DNA from: an uncultured Saprospiraceae bacterium
GTDB lineage: Bacteria > Bacteroidota > Bacteroidia > Chitinophagales > Saprospiraceae
Length of the DNA: 64,000 bases
NCBI GenBank assembly: GCA_937926205.1
Contig: CALEYL010000032.1
Location: 1 to 64,000 of the forward strand
Direction of reading: 5' to 3'
Shown: positions 1 through 7,654 of the stretch, in pieces
Layout: each line of letters starts with the position of its first letter
Position numbering within the stretch: the stretch's first letter is position 1
Program-made: the position numbers and the translations under genes
The notes under the pieces: model-generated
Databases searched by the model: none
What the model saw: only the letters and a program-made list of their open reading frames with translations
Told to the model about the DNA's origin: nothing

Positions 1-402
1 ATATATAATAATAATGACAATGTGACAATAAGTTTCTTTCTACAATACTAAAGGTTGTCTGTGTCATAAGCGTCATGCCTGACTGCCGTTAGGGATGACG
101 CTAATGACACAGAATACACGGAAGAAGACATGGCTTTCAACACTATAATTGTGCAAGAAAGTAAGGGTAAACAGGATGTTACCAAATTACGGTGATGCCT
201 TCCGATTGGTATAGACTCATAGATTTGTCCTTGCTCAGAATGATGAAATTTTCACATTTTGCCAGCCAAACGAGCATCCTGTCAAATGGGTCTTTTTCCC
301 TGCTTGTTTCTGCTCTTTCCTGAAATCTTTCGTCTGAAAGCTGACTTTTAATATTTTTTGGTTTGAGTAAACGCCGGGTTTGTGTTTATTTTGTAGCTTG
401 AC
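1..402. other. Gene-free left edge with a strong hairpin
   Basis: No convincing coding region is seen in these 402 bases. The stretch is AT-rich at its start and holds a long imperfect inverted repeat (listed separately). The remainder up to the small peptide gene probably contains that gene's promoter, but I could not fit a clean Bacteroidota promoter. Any gene upstream lies outside the window. Confidence 0.5.
60..111. repeat. Imperfect inverted repeat, 24-nt arms
   Basis: Arms at 60-83 and 88-111 pair at 21 of 24 positions (one further position is a G-T wobble) around a 4-nt loop, with ends TGTGTCAT and ATGACACA. No T-run follows on the plus strand, so it is not a classical terminator in that direction. 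It may be a terminator or REP-like palindrome of a gene outside the window. Confidence 0.6.
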
Positions 403-630
403 ATGGTTTCACACAAAAATTATGGTGTTATGGAAAAACTCAATTTAGATGCATTCGCTGCAAACTTATTGGATGAGGCGCAGCAGACAGAAATCAAAGG
501 CGGACTCAGCATCATTCAGGTAGGCCGTCGCCGGGTGAAATTTTCAAAGTGGGGCGAAATTGACATTCGCTTCAGTTCAAATGGCCAGGCGATTTCCAAT
601 TTGGATTCCGGAACTGAAGAAATGGGGTGA
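403..630 (+). CDS. Double-glycine leader peptide (ribosomal natural product or bacteriocin-like precursor)
   Basis: This 75-residue protein looks like a peptide precursor. Its N-terminal part has the hydrophobic/acidic pattern LNLDAFAANLLDEAQQTEIKGG, typical of Bacteroidota GG-leader peptides cleaved after Gly-Gly by a C39-type peptidase/ABC exporter. The tail of about 41 residues starting LSIIQVGRRRVKF would be the released core. It is basic at first, has no cysteine, and ends acidic. The natural start may be the internal Met at 430, which gives the usual MEKLNLD leader start. No modifying enzyme, protease or exporter lies in the window; they could be upstream of base 1. The family assignment rests on leader pattern only, and an ordinary small protein cannot be excluded. 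Confidence 0.6.
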   Translation: MVSHKNYGVMEKLNLDAFAANLLDEAQQTEIKGGLSIIQVGRRRVKFSKWGEIDIRFSSNGQAISNLDSGTEEMG

Positions 631-650
631 GTTTGTCTTAAAAGGCAATA

Positions 651-2195
651 TTAAGGTTTCAACGAAACCAGGCCCTGTTTGTATTTTTCCTCCACGATGC
701 TGCTGAAAGCCTTATTGGTCAGTTTGCTTTCTATCCAGGACTTGAAGTCAAAAAGCTGGAGCATGGCATTTTCAGCAGGATTTTCTGAAAGCGTTTCAAA
801 ATCCCGGCGCAAATGTTCCAGCGCTTCCAGCACTTCTTTAGGTTGACTGGCTTTAATGGCTTTCCGCAGAAAGTGGATGAGGCTCACCTCGAACAGCAGC
901 ATGGATTTGTGCTGGTTCAAAAATCGATGCGTTGAGCGCAACAGGGAATCCAGCAGGAGATGGTTGTCCATCTCGTAATGAATGATGAGGTTCAGAATCC
1001 GCGCCAAACTTTGCAGGTCCTGGCGTTCCACACTCCGTGGCAGCCGCAGCCATTCGTTCAGGTAATCCAGCGCTTTGTTAAAATCGCCCGCTCCGAAGTA
1101 GATGTAAAAGTACTGAAAGTAGAAGCTGCTTCTTTCAAATTGCTCTTTATCAAATAGTTGAGCTTCTTCCAAGTGTTGTTCCAGGGTTTTGAGCCCTTCT
1201 TCAAATGCTCCCGTCACGATGTACAATCGGAAGGCATTGGTGTAATACTGCCGGTGTATTTTAAGTTCGTCATCCCGTGTATTGGGCTGCACGTTGCGCA
1301 GTTTTTTCAGGCACTCCCGAACGCCTTCGTAATCGCCAAGATAGCCGCAACTCACCGAATAGTTGCTGAGGGCAGATATGTACTCCGATACATCCTCGCG
1401 CAGCATCAGTGGCCTGGTCTCCATGATGCTGATGAGCAACCGGCTGGATTCGTAAAACCCGCTGTAATCCTTATGTGCATAGCTGAAAATAGAACGAACA
1501 CGGTAATACAAAACCCTTGCCTGGTGAGACAATGCGTGGCGCTCGTCCTGCAGCAAAGGGTGCTGCGATAAGGAATATTCGGCGCCTTCGGGCTGCGGAC
1601 GCAGGGCATTTTTGCGGATGCTCAGCCAGCTTTCGTAAAACAAATTTTGATAGGCATTGAGGTTCCGGAGTTGTTCGGCGCAAAGGGTTTCCTCCGCTTC
1701 AATCTCTGCCAGGCGTTTGTCCAGGCCATTGATGTCTCCCCGGGAATACGCGACCTGCTTTTCCCATTGCAGCACTTCCAGTTGGCTTCCGAATTTTTCA
1801 TACTCCTGTGCCAGTTTTCCGGCTTTAACCAGCAGTTGCAGGCAATCGTCAAAATGTGCCCTCTTGTAAAGCGCGCGCACACTTTGCAATAAACCTTTGA
1901 TTTTAAAATCAATAGAGGAGTTTTCGTCGTAGGCCTGCAAACTTTTTAGCACCAGCTCGTAGAGGTAGGATTTTAGCTCCGAATACTTGCGGCTTTGCAA
2001 AGGTTGGCGGCCATAAACCAGGTGCCGCAGGGCATCGTCATCAAACACGTCCTGTGCGTCGATGGCGTCAAACAGGGCTGCGTATTTGTTTTCCTTGCTT
2101 CCACCGGCGCTGATAAATACCTTGAAATAGCGCTTCTCGGTTGCAGAAAGCGACTTGATCAGGCGAAAAAGCCGGTCGGAAGAGGTCTTGGGCAT
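651..2195 (-). CDS. Conserved Bacteroidota protein, helical repeat type
   Basis: The protein is about 514 residues from Met at 2195 (MPKTSSDRLFRLIKSLS). The open frame continues upstream to 2297, but those 34 residues are cysteine-rich and unlike the rest, so the later start is preferred. It is strongly alpha-helical with regularly spaced aromatic and leucine residues (for example ALYKRAHFDDCLQLLVKAGKLA) resembling degenerate TPR units. There is no signal peptide or membrane segment, so it is probably cytoplasmic. I do not recognise a catalytic motif and assign no function. It is convergent with the small leader-peptide gene (20 bp between the stops) and divergent from the MFS gene. Confidence 0.8.
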   Translation of the reverse strand: MPKTSSDRLFRLIKSLSATEKRYFKVFISAGGSKENKYAALFDAIDAQDVFDDDALRHLVYGRQPLQSRKYSELKSYLYELVLKSLQAYDENSSIDFKIKGLLQSVRALYKRAHFDDCLQLLVKAGKLAQEYEKFGSQLEVLQWEKQVAYSRGDINGLDKRLAEIEAEETLCAEQLRNLNAYQNLFYESWLSIRKNALRPQPEGAEYSLSQHPLLQDERHALSHQARVLYYRVRSIFSYAHKDYSGFYESSRLLISIMETRPLMLREDVSEYISALSNYSVSCGYLGDYEGVRECLKKLRNVQPNTRDDELKIHRQYYTNAFRLYIVTGAFEEGLKTLEQHLEEAQLFDKEQFERSSFYFQYFYIYFGAGDFNKALDYLNEWLRLPRSVERQDLQSLARILNLIIHYEMDNHLLLDSLLRSTHRFLNQHKSMLLFEVSLIHFLRKAIKASQPKEVLEALEHLRRDFETLSENPAENAMLQLFDFKSWIESKLTNKAFSSIVEEKYKQGLVSLKP

Positions 2196-2421
2196 GATCA
2201 AAGGGTAAAGTGAAAAACGTATTTCGTTGCAGCAGTTAGTTGGAAAACAGCGCAACTGGCTACACAAAGTTACAAATATGGTTGCGGCAACGAGCATACA
2301 AACACCTGCTAAGATAATTGTTTAATTTTTTTGAAACCTGACAATCAATCTAATATTTCCCAATCTGAACATTATGACCCACTGGTGATGTTATAGGTAT
2401 TCTTTCTTATAAGACACCACC

Positions 2422-3615
2422 ATGAAAAACGAAAAAATACTGCTTTTTACCCTGGCTGTTGTTCAATTCACCGACATCATGGATTTCATGATCATCATGC
2501 CATTGGGGTCTACTTTCATGCGGGTGTTCAGCATTACGCCGCAACAATTCAGCGTCATTGTTTCTTCCTACGCCATTGCCGCTTTTTGCTCCGGACTCAT
2601 TGGCGCAGGGTTTATCGACCGTTTCGACCGGAAAAAAGTTCTGCTTTTTATTTATGCCGGCTTTACGATTGGCACGCTGGCTTGTTCCTTTGCCCCGAAT
2701 TTTGGCATTTTCCTCATGGCGCGCAGCCTCACCGGCGTGTTTGGCGGCATCATGGCGGCCTTGATTTTATCGATTATCGGCGACAACATCCCTCTGGAAC
2801 GACGCGGTGCCGCGATGGGGATTGTGATGACTGCTTTTTCGGTAGCCGCGATTGCCGGTGTTCCGACGGGCCTGTTCCTGGCTGCGCATTTCGGCTGGCA
2901 GGCGCCGTTTTTGACCATTGGCGGAATTGCCGCTCTGTTTTGGCTGGTCATCGCTTTTACCATGCCTCCTATGGTAAAACACTTAGAAAGTGGGCTGGTA
3001 CAGCGCAATCCACTCAAAGTATTCATGAACATTGCCAAAGACCCGAATCAGTTGCGTGCCCTGCTTTTTACCCTCATCCTCATGTTGGGGCACTTTACGG
3101 TCGTTCCCTTTATTGCACCGTACATGGAGCTGAACATTGGTTTTGATAGTTATCAAATCTCTTATATCTATGGCATTGGGGGGCTGCTTACGGCTTTTTT
3201 GATGCCTTTGTTTGGCAAATTGGCCGATCGCTATGGCCATGCGCGGGTATTTTCCATCGCCAGTTTTTTTGCACTGGGGTCTATTTTTACCATTACCAAC
3301 CTGCCGCACGTCTCCATCGCACTGGCGCTTTGTGCCACTTCTTCTTTTTTCATTGTTGCCAGTGGGCGCAACGTGCCAGCGACAACCATGGTTACTTCCG
3401 TTGTACGGCCGGAAAGTCGCGGCAGTTTCATGAGTGTTCGGGCCTCTGTCAATGAACTGGCACTGGGGCTTGCTTCTTTTCTTTCCGGATTGATTGTGAC
3501 CAAAGCCCCCGACGGTTCTTTGCAGAACTATCCTTATGTGGGTTATATCGCCATTGGTATGAGCATCATTGCTGTCATCCTGGCCAGAAAACTAAAACCG
3601 GCACTTGGGGCATAA
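2422..3615 (+). CDS. MFS transporter, DHA1-like exporter
   Basis: This is a 397-residue inner-membrane protein with about 12 hydrophobic segments, the normal length for the major facilitator superfamily. The loop between segments 2 and 3 carries the MFS signature (GAGFIDRFDRKKVLLF, about residues 61-76), and its second-half counterpart GKLADRYGHARV is also present. It resembles proton-driven drug or metabolite exporters of the AraJ/DHA1 group, but the substrate cannot be read from sequence. It appears monocistronic, followed by a hairpin at 3634-3673. Confidence 0.9.
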   Translation: MKNEKILLFTLAVVQFTDIMDFMIIMPLGSTFMRVFSITPQQFSVIVSSYAIAAFCSGLIGAGFIDRFDRKKVLLFIYAGFTIGTLACSFAPNFGIFLMARSLTGVFGGIMAALILSIIGDNIPLERRGAAMGIVMTAFSVAAIAGVPTGLFLAAHFGWQAPFLTIGGIAALFWLVIAFTMPPMVKHLESGLVQRNPLKVFMNIAKDPNQLRALLFTLILMLGHFTVVPFIAPYMELNIGFDSYQISYIYGIGGLLTAFLMPLFGKLADRYGHARVFSIASFFALGSIFTITNLPHVSIALALCATSSFFIVASGRNVPATTMVTSVVRPESRGSFMSVRASVNELALGLASFLSGLIVTKAPDGSLQNYPYVGYIAIGMSIIAVILARKLKPALGA

Positions 3616-3633
3616 GCAGGATAAAACCTGCTG

Positions 3634-3673
3634 CGCAAAATAGGGTGCAATGTTTTTTTTCGCCTATTTTGCG
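3634..3673 (+). terminator. Hairpin downstream of the MFS gene
   Basis: Arms CGCAAAATAGG (3634-3644) and CCTATTTTGCG (3663-3673) are exact complements, 18 bp after the MFS stop codon. A T-run lies in the loop rather than after the stem, so it may attenuate or protect the transcript rather than act as a classical intrinsic terminator. Confidence 0.45.
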
Positions 3674-3822
3674 GCCCCCGGGGGAGTAAAGAGTGTTGAA
3701 TTGGTTAAATTGGTTGAAATCGTACATTCGTATAATGATCGTTATCTGTGTTTAACGAATTTAACAAAACAGGTCCCGCTCAGCGGGGTCGGCTCTTTAC
3801 TCAAAGGCAAAACAACACGGCA

Positions 3823-4716
3823 ATGATTGATCCTATGAAATTTTGGAAAGACTCGGTCTCGACGGGTATTCGCTTGATAACGAGGATATTCGAAAAAGGA
3901 GAAAGGGCAGGTGATCTTGAAATTCAACAACTGCAAAATTTTCCGTCTGCGCATCTTGGGCGCGAAGTAAGGGTAGATGTTTTTCTGCCACCCCAATACT
4001 ATGACCGCTCCGGTAAGCAATATCCGGTATTGTTTTTCAACGACGGACAGGACATGGAAATGACCGGCATGGCAGATACGCTGCAACGCCTTTATGGAGC
4101 CGCTCAATTGCGCCACCTCGTCGTCATTGCCGTCCACGCCGGCGACCGCATTCAGGAATACGGTACCGCAGGGCGACCAGATTATAAAAACAGGGGAAGC
4201 AAAGCCGCTGCTTACAACAGGTTTCTGCTGGAAGAGTTATTGCCTGCGTTGCGCAAGCGCTATCGCCTGTCGGAAAAACCAGAAGATGCCGCTTTTGCCG
4301 GGTTTTCGCTGGGTGGGCTCTCCGCATTTGACATTGCGTGGAACCATCCGCAGCATTTTTCGAAGATCGGCGTTTTTTCCGGCGCTTTGTGGTGGCGTCA
4401 TACGGCATTTAGCCCTCAGGACCCCGACGAGCATCGCATCATGCACGAAGTTGTTCGCGAAAGTCAGAAAAGAGCGGGCATGCGCTTTTGGTTTCAATGT
4501 GGCACCAATGACGAAACGGACGACCGAAACGGCAACGGCATCATTGATTCAATAGATGATACCCTCGATCTGATGAAAGCGCTTGAGGAAAAAGGATACC
4601 GCGACGGGCGCGACATCACTTATGTGGAAGTGCAGGGGGGCGAGCACAACCACCAAACCTGGGCAAAAGTATTGCCCGATTTTTTACAATGGGCTTTCGG
4701 AAAGCCGCATGAATAA
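3823..4716 (+). CDS. Esterase D/enterochelin-esterase-like alpha/beta hydrolase
   Basis: The protein is about 297 residues from Met at 3823. The open frame reaches back to 3748, but that stretch holds inverted repeats and looks non-coding. It has the nucleophile elbow GFSLGG near residue 160, an N-terminal beta-sheet pattern (REVRVDVFLPPQYY...YPVLFFNDGQD) and a C-terminal GGEHNHQTW supplying the likely catalytic histidine, as in the PF00756 esterase family. No signal peptide is visible, so it may be cytoplasmic. Near residue 225 a DRNGNGIIDSID segment resembles a calcium-binding EF-hand loop. Candidate substrates are ester or siderophore-like compounds; specificity is unknown. Confidence 0.85.
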   Translation: MIDPMKFWKDSVSTGIRLITRIFEKGERAGDLEIQQLQNFPSAHLGREVRVDVFLPPQYYDRSGKQYPVLFFNDGQDMEMTGMADTLQRLYGAAQLRHLVVIAVHAGDRIQEYGTAGRPDYKNRGSKAAAYNRFLLEELLPALRKRYRLSEKPEDAAFAGFSLGGLSAFDIAWNHPQHFSKIGVFSGALWWRHTAFSPQDPDEHRIMHEVVRESQKRAGMRFWFQCGTNDETDDRNGNGIIDSIDDTLDLMKALEEKGYRDGRDITYVEVQGGEHNHQTWAKVLPDFLQWAFGKPHE

Positions 4717-4742
4717 TTCCCTCAGCTTTGAGTTCTAACAAA

Positions 4743-5054
4743 TCAGGCCGGATGGGTCAGAAAAGACCGAACCGCCTGTAGCGCCTGCCCGATTTTTTTG
4801 TAATCCAGGCTGTAGTGAATGAATTTCCCTTCCCTCGTTGTTTCAACGATACCGGCAGCACGAAGTACCCGCAGGTGCTGAGAAGTAATGGATTGTTCCA
4901 GGCGAAGCGAATTGTAAATTTTGTTGACGTTGATCGAGCCATTTTTGTCAATGAACTCGATGATTCGGAGCCTGAGTGGATGCGCCATAGCGCGGAGCAT
5001 TTCGGAAGAAACATGCAGTTTCTCCCCATTGAGTGTGGTGTCAGTCTTTCTCAT
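4743..5054 (-). CDS. ArsR-type winged-helix repressor
   Basis: A 103-residue DNA-binding protein. The ArsR fold is clear: MAHPLRLRIIEFI opening helix, recognition region RLEQSITSQHLRVLRAAGIV, then the wing EGKFIHYSL. The usual metal-binding CxC motif is absent, so it may sense something other than a metal or act through protein interaction. It is convergent with the esterase and is the first of two related regulators in the same orientation. Its target may be its own promoter or the neighbour; the sequence does not decide. Confidence 0.88.
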   Translation of the reverse strand: MRKTDTTLNGEKLHVSSEMLRAMAHPLRLRIIEFIDKNGSINVNKIYNSLRLEQSITSQHLRVLRAAGIVETTREGKFIHYSLDYKKIGQALQAVRSFLTHPA

Positions 5055-5265
5055 AGTATAAAATTGCTTTATTGCAGGTCAACCTTCCAATGTCCCTAAA
5101 GGTTGGTCGCCTGCCGTATAAGGTAAGCAAATATGGGTTTTTCCTGCATATTTTCACCTATTCTCCGCTAATTTTTTTTATTCAGTGCTCGTCCATTTAG
5201 TCCCGGGGCTGTTCTTTACCTGCCTGCGGCCGGCAGTAAAGACAGACACTCTTAAGCAAAAGAAA

Positions 5266-5300
5266 AATGCTGCAATCTACACAAAGCAGGTTGCAGCATT
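5266..5300 (-). terminator. Intrinsic terminator of the second ArsR-type gene
   Basis: Arms AATGCTGCAA (5266-5275) and TTGCAGCATT (5291-5300) are perfect complements. Read on the minus strand, the stem is followed by TTTTTCTTTTGC, a good T-rich tail, about 50 bp past the stop of the upstream ArsR-type gene. Confidence 0.75.
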
Positions 5301-5349
5301 CAGGAAGCGTGGCTTCATAAAGCATCAATTAACCAGATAATGCGGTTTT

Positions 5350-5691
5350 TTACCCGCCGGCAAGTTCTTCAATCAATCGGGAGATCTGGGCAATTCTGTC
5401 TTTGTCCAGGGAATAATTGATGAATTTCCCGTTCCGGTCAGCCGCGACAACACCAGCTCTGCGCAGGATTGCCAAATGCTGGGAAGCAACAGATTGCTCC
5501 AAACGAAGCTTGATGTAAATATCCGTTACATTCATGTTGCCGTGTTCTTCCAGCAAGTCAATGATGCGTTGCCGAAGTTTGTGGTTGATAGCCCGCAAAA
5601 CCAAAACAGCTTTCCTCAACTCGGCGTAGTCAAGCTGGATTTGATCCTGGCCTTTGCGGAGGACGATGGATTCATTTTTTTGCTTTCTCAT
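5350..5691 (-). CDS. ArsR-type winged-helix repressor, second copy
   Basis: A 113-residue paralogue of the neighbouring regulator with the same core (HKLRQRIIDLL, RLEQSVASQHLAILRRAGVV, NGKFINYSLD) and a longer charged N-terminus. No cysteine metal site is visible. The two genes probably arose by duplication. A terminator follows at 5266-5300, so they are likely separate transcripts. A dyad about 130 bp upstream (5820-5841) is a candidate operator. Confidence 0.88.
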   Translation of the reverse strand: MRKQKNESIVLRKGQDQIQLDYAELRKAVLVLRAINHKLRQRIIDLLEEHGNMNVTDIYIKLRLEQSVASQHLAILRRAGVVAADRNGKFINYSLDKDRIAQISRLIEELAGG

Positions 5692-5819
5692 AATAAAAAC
5701 GATGTTTAAAAGTCTGTTTTATAAATCGGTTCAAAGATCATGCCAAAGAAAAGCAGGGTACAGACAGACTACCGGCAATCATTTGTTTAAGCATGAAACA
5801 AAAAATATAAAAAATAACG

Positions 5820-5841
5820 ATACCATATAGATTTATGGTAT
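5820..5841. promoter_or_regulatory. Dyad-symmetric site upstream of the ArsR-type gene
   Basis: ATACCATA and TATGGTAT form a perfect 8-bp dyad with a 6-bp spacer in an otherwise very AT-rich 270-bp gap between the second ArsR-type gene and the sigma-like gene. ArsR proteins bind such dyads, but the link is a guess from position and symmetry. Confidence 0.25.
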
Positions 5842-5962
5842 TGCCGGCGGCAGTTTTTGCAAATGAAAGTGACTGAGCACAAAAAGGGGAAGCGTCTTAA
5901 TTTAAAAGCAAGTTAGTGAAAATCAATCATATGAACAAATAAATAAATAGAAAATTTAAAAT

Positions 5963-6727
5963 CTACAACTCCTGTTTGTCAAAATAGAGGCCAATCAAGG
6001 TTTTTAACGAAGATTTGTTGTGGGCAGCGTTGGGCGGGTCGCCGTTGAGCAGGCGGATAAATTGTTCCACAAGACTGCCAACCCATTTGCGCAGGGAATC
6101 GGCATCGGTTGTCTTACCTTCCACCGCATCAAAAAGAGGCGCTGCAAGTCCGTACACTTCTTTATCGCTGAGGCTGTCATATGGCTGGGTGAAGGTATTG
6201 GAAACGACTTCGAAAACGGATTGGGTGCGGGGCGTATTGTACCATTGAAGGTCGTCGTGACGCAGAGGAATGCGCGCAAACAGTTTCAGACAAACAGCAG
6301 CTTTGTGCCTTCCGCTATGCATGCTCCTGAGGATGCCTTCGAAGCGGCGCACTTCATCCCGGATCAGGGTTGCATCTGAAGCCTGTGCGCTTTCACTCAG
6401 AAAATCCAGCAACAACTCTGCATCCACCAATTTGGGCTGGCGCCCGCGTGCGCGTGCAATTTCCAGACAGGTATTCCAGACAATTTTGGTAAAGTAGGTG
6501 CGCAGCAACACCGTGTCGTTGAACTGCTCGCGCATGCGCTCCAGTTTTTTTTCCCAAAACGCAAGGTTCACCTGTTGGATCACATCTTCCCGGTCGTGTT
6601 GTGGAAAATAACCGCGGACGATACAGGCATTCACCACATGTCCAATGATATACTGATACCGCAACAGCAGTTTGTCCGGCTGGTGATGGAGCCATTCTAC
6701 CTCTTCGCGGTGATCATCCCTTGTCAA
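5963..6727 (-). CDS. Sigma-70 region-2-like protein
   Basis: The protein is 254 residues, cytoplasmic. Residues about 17-105 resemble sigma factor region 2: a long helix DKLLLRYQYIIGHVV, the DREDVIQQVNLAFWEK segment that in sigma factors binds the polymerase clamp, and TYFTKIVWNTCLEIARARGR resembling the -10 recognition helix. The C-terminal part (from about residue 120) does not show a recognisable region-4 helix-turn-helix. It may be a diverged ECF sigma factor or a region-2-only regulator. It is divergent from a lipoprotein gene with 112 bp between starts, so it might control that gene. Sigma family membership is moderately supported. Confidence 0.6.
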   Translation of the reverse strand: MTRDDHREEVEWLHHQPDKLLLRYQYIIGHVVNACIVRGYFPQHDREDVIQQVNLAFWEKKLERMREQFNDTVLLRTYFTKIVWNTCLEIARARGRQPKLVDAELLLDFLSESAQASDATLIRDEVRRFEGILRSMHSGRHKAAVCLKLFARIPLRHDDLQWYNTPRTQSVFEVVSNTFTQPYDSLSDKEVYGLAAPLFDAVEGKTTDADSLRKWVGSLVEQFIRLLNGDPPNAAHNKSSLKTLIGLYFDKQEL

Positions 6728-6839
6728 TGTCGCTTCTTTGTTAATGATGTTTTAAGAAATGCAGCCTTTTTTCCACCTGCCGGAAACTCAGGCATACAAG
6801 ATTACGAAAGTTTTCAAAAACACTAAAATCTAATAGATC

Positions 6840-7520
6840 ATGAAAAAGATTTTTGTTCCTCTGATCGTCGCCCTGATGGCCATTACTGCCTGTAATCGTG
6901 AAGCCTACAAGACCGCCGGTTACTATGAAATGGCGCCCACACATCGGTTGATGGCCGTTTTACCCACTGAAACCATCACCACCGGAAGAATGCCCAAAGA
7001 CATAAGCCCTGAAGATCTTGAACTTGTGGAAGAAGCAGAAAGCAAAGCCTTCCAGATTGCTCTGTTTAACCAGTTGTCGAAGCGTTCGGGCTCCCGGAAT
7101 AAAGACATCCGCATCAATTTTCAGCACTACAGCGAAACCAATGCCCTGCTGGAGAAAGCTGGCATCAAACTCCGCGACTCATGGAGCCATACGCCGACAG
7201 AATTAGCGGCTATACTCGGTGTTGACGCCATTGTCCGTACCAGCGTGCGCAAAGAATTTTACCTCACCAACCTCGAATCTTTCGGCATTCAGTTAGCAAC
7301 CACCATCGTCGCTTTTTTCACCGACCCGATTGCCTGGTGGCTGTTCCCCAGTTCCCGCACCAGCGAAGTTTTCGCTTCCTGTGCCGTACTGGACGGCCAA
7401 AGTGGACTGCCTACCTGGAGCATCAGCCGGGAGAAACCAACTTTCTGGAACAAAGCCCACAGCCAGGTGGTAGAAGAAATTTCCCGCACGCTGTCGCGTA
7501 AATTTCCTTATCGGAATTAA
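6840..7520 (+). CDS. Putative lipoprotein of unknown function
   Basis: The 226-residue protein begins with a lipoprotein signal peptide (MKKIFVPLIVALMAITAC, lipidated Cys at residue 18), so it should be exported and membrane-anchored. The mature part is mixed alpha/beta (RLMAVLPTETITTGRMP, a helix, then LGVDAIVRTSVRKEF), reminiscent of small lipoproteins that bind and process cell-envelope components, but no family is recognised with confidence. A hydrophobic stretch near residues 150-165 (LATTIVAFFTDPIAWWLF) could associate with membrane. It is divergent from the sigma-like gene and followed by a strong terminator. Confidence 0.75.
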   Translation: MKKIFVPLIVALMAITACNREAYKTAGYYEMAPTHRLMAVLPTETITTGRMPKDISPEDLELVEEAESKAFQIALFNQLSKRSGSRNKDIRINFQHYSETNALLEKAGIKLRDSWSHTPTELAAILGVDAIVRTSVRKEFYLTNLESFGIQLATTIVAFFTDPIAWWLFPSSRTSEVFASCAVLDGQSGLPTWSISREKPTFWNKAHSQVVEEISRTLSRKFPYRN

Positions 7521-7556
7521 TGCGCTCTTTCGAAAACACCCGACATAAATAATGCA

Positions 7557-7591
7557 GGGTTGTGCACTTGCATGTTGCACAACCCCTTTTT
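7557..7591 (+). terminator. Intrinsic terminator of the lipoprotein gene
   Basis: Stem GGGTTGTGCA (7557-7566) pairs perfectly with TGCACAACCC (7576-7585) and is followed by CTTTTTGT, 37 bp past the stop codon. This is a classical Rho-independent terminator. Confidence 0.85.
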
Positions 7592-7654
7592 GTATTGTAA
7601 ATGACCGGTTTTGAGACCAGGTATAGTGCAGCTGTCAGGCGCTCAGAACAGCCC

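Noticed and set aside
3748..3822. Upstream 25-codon extension of the esterase
   Set aside because: It crosses inverted repeats, has no family resemblance, and Met at 3823 gives a normal protein.
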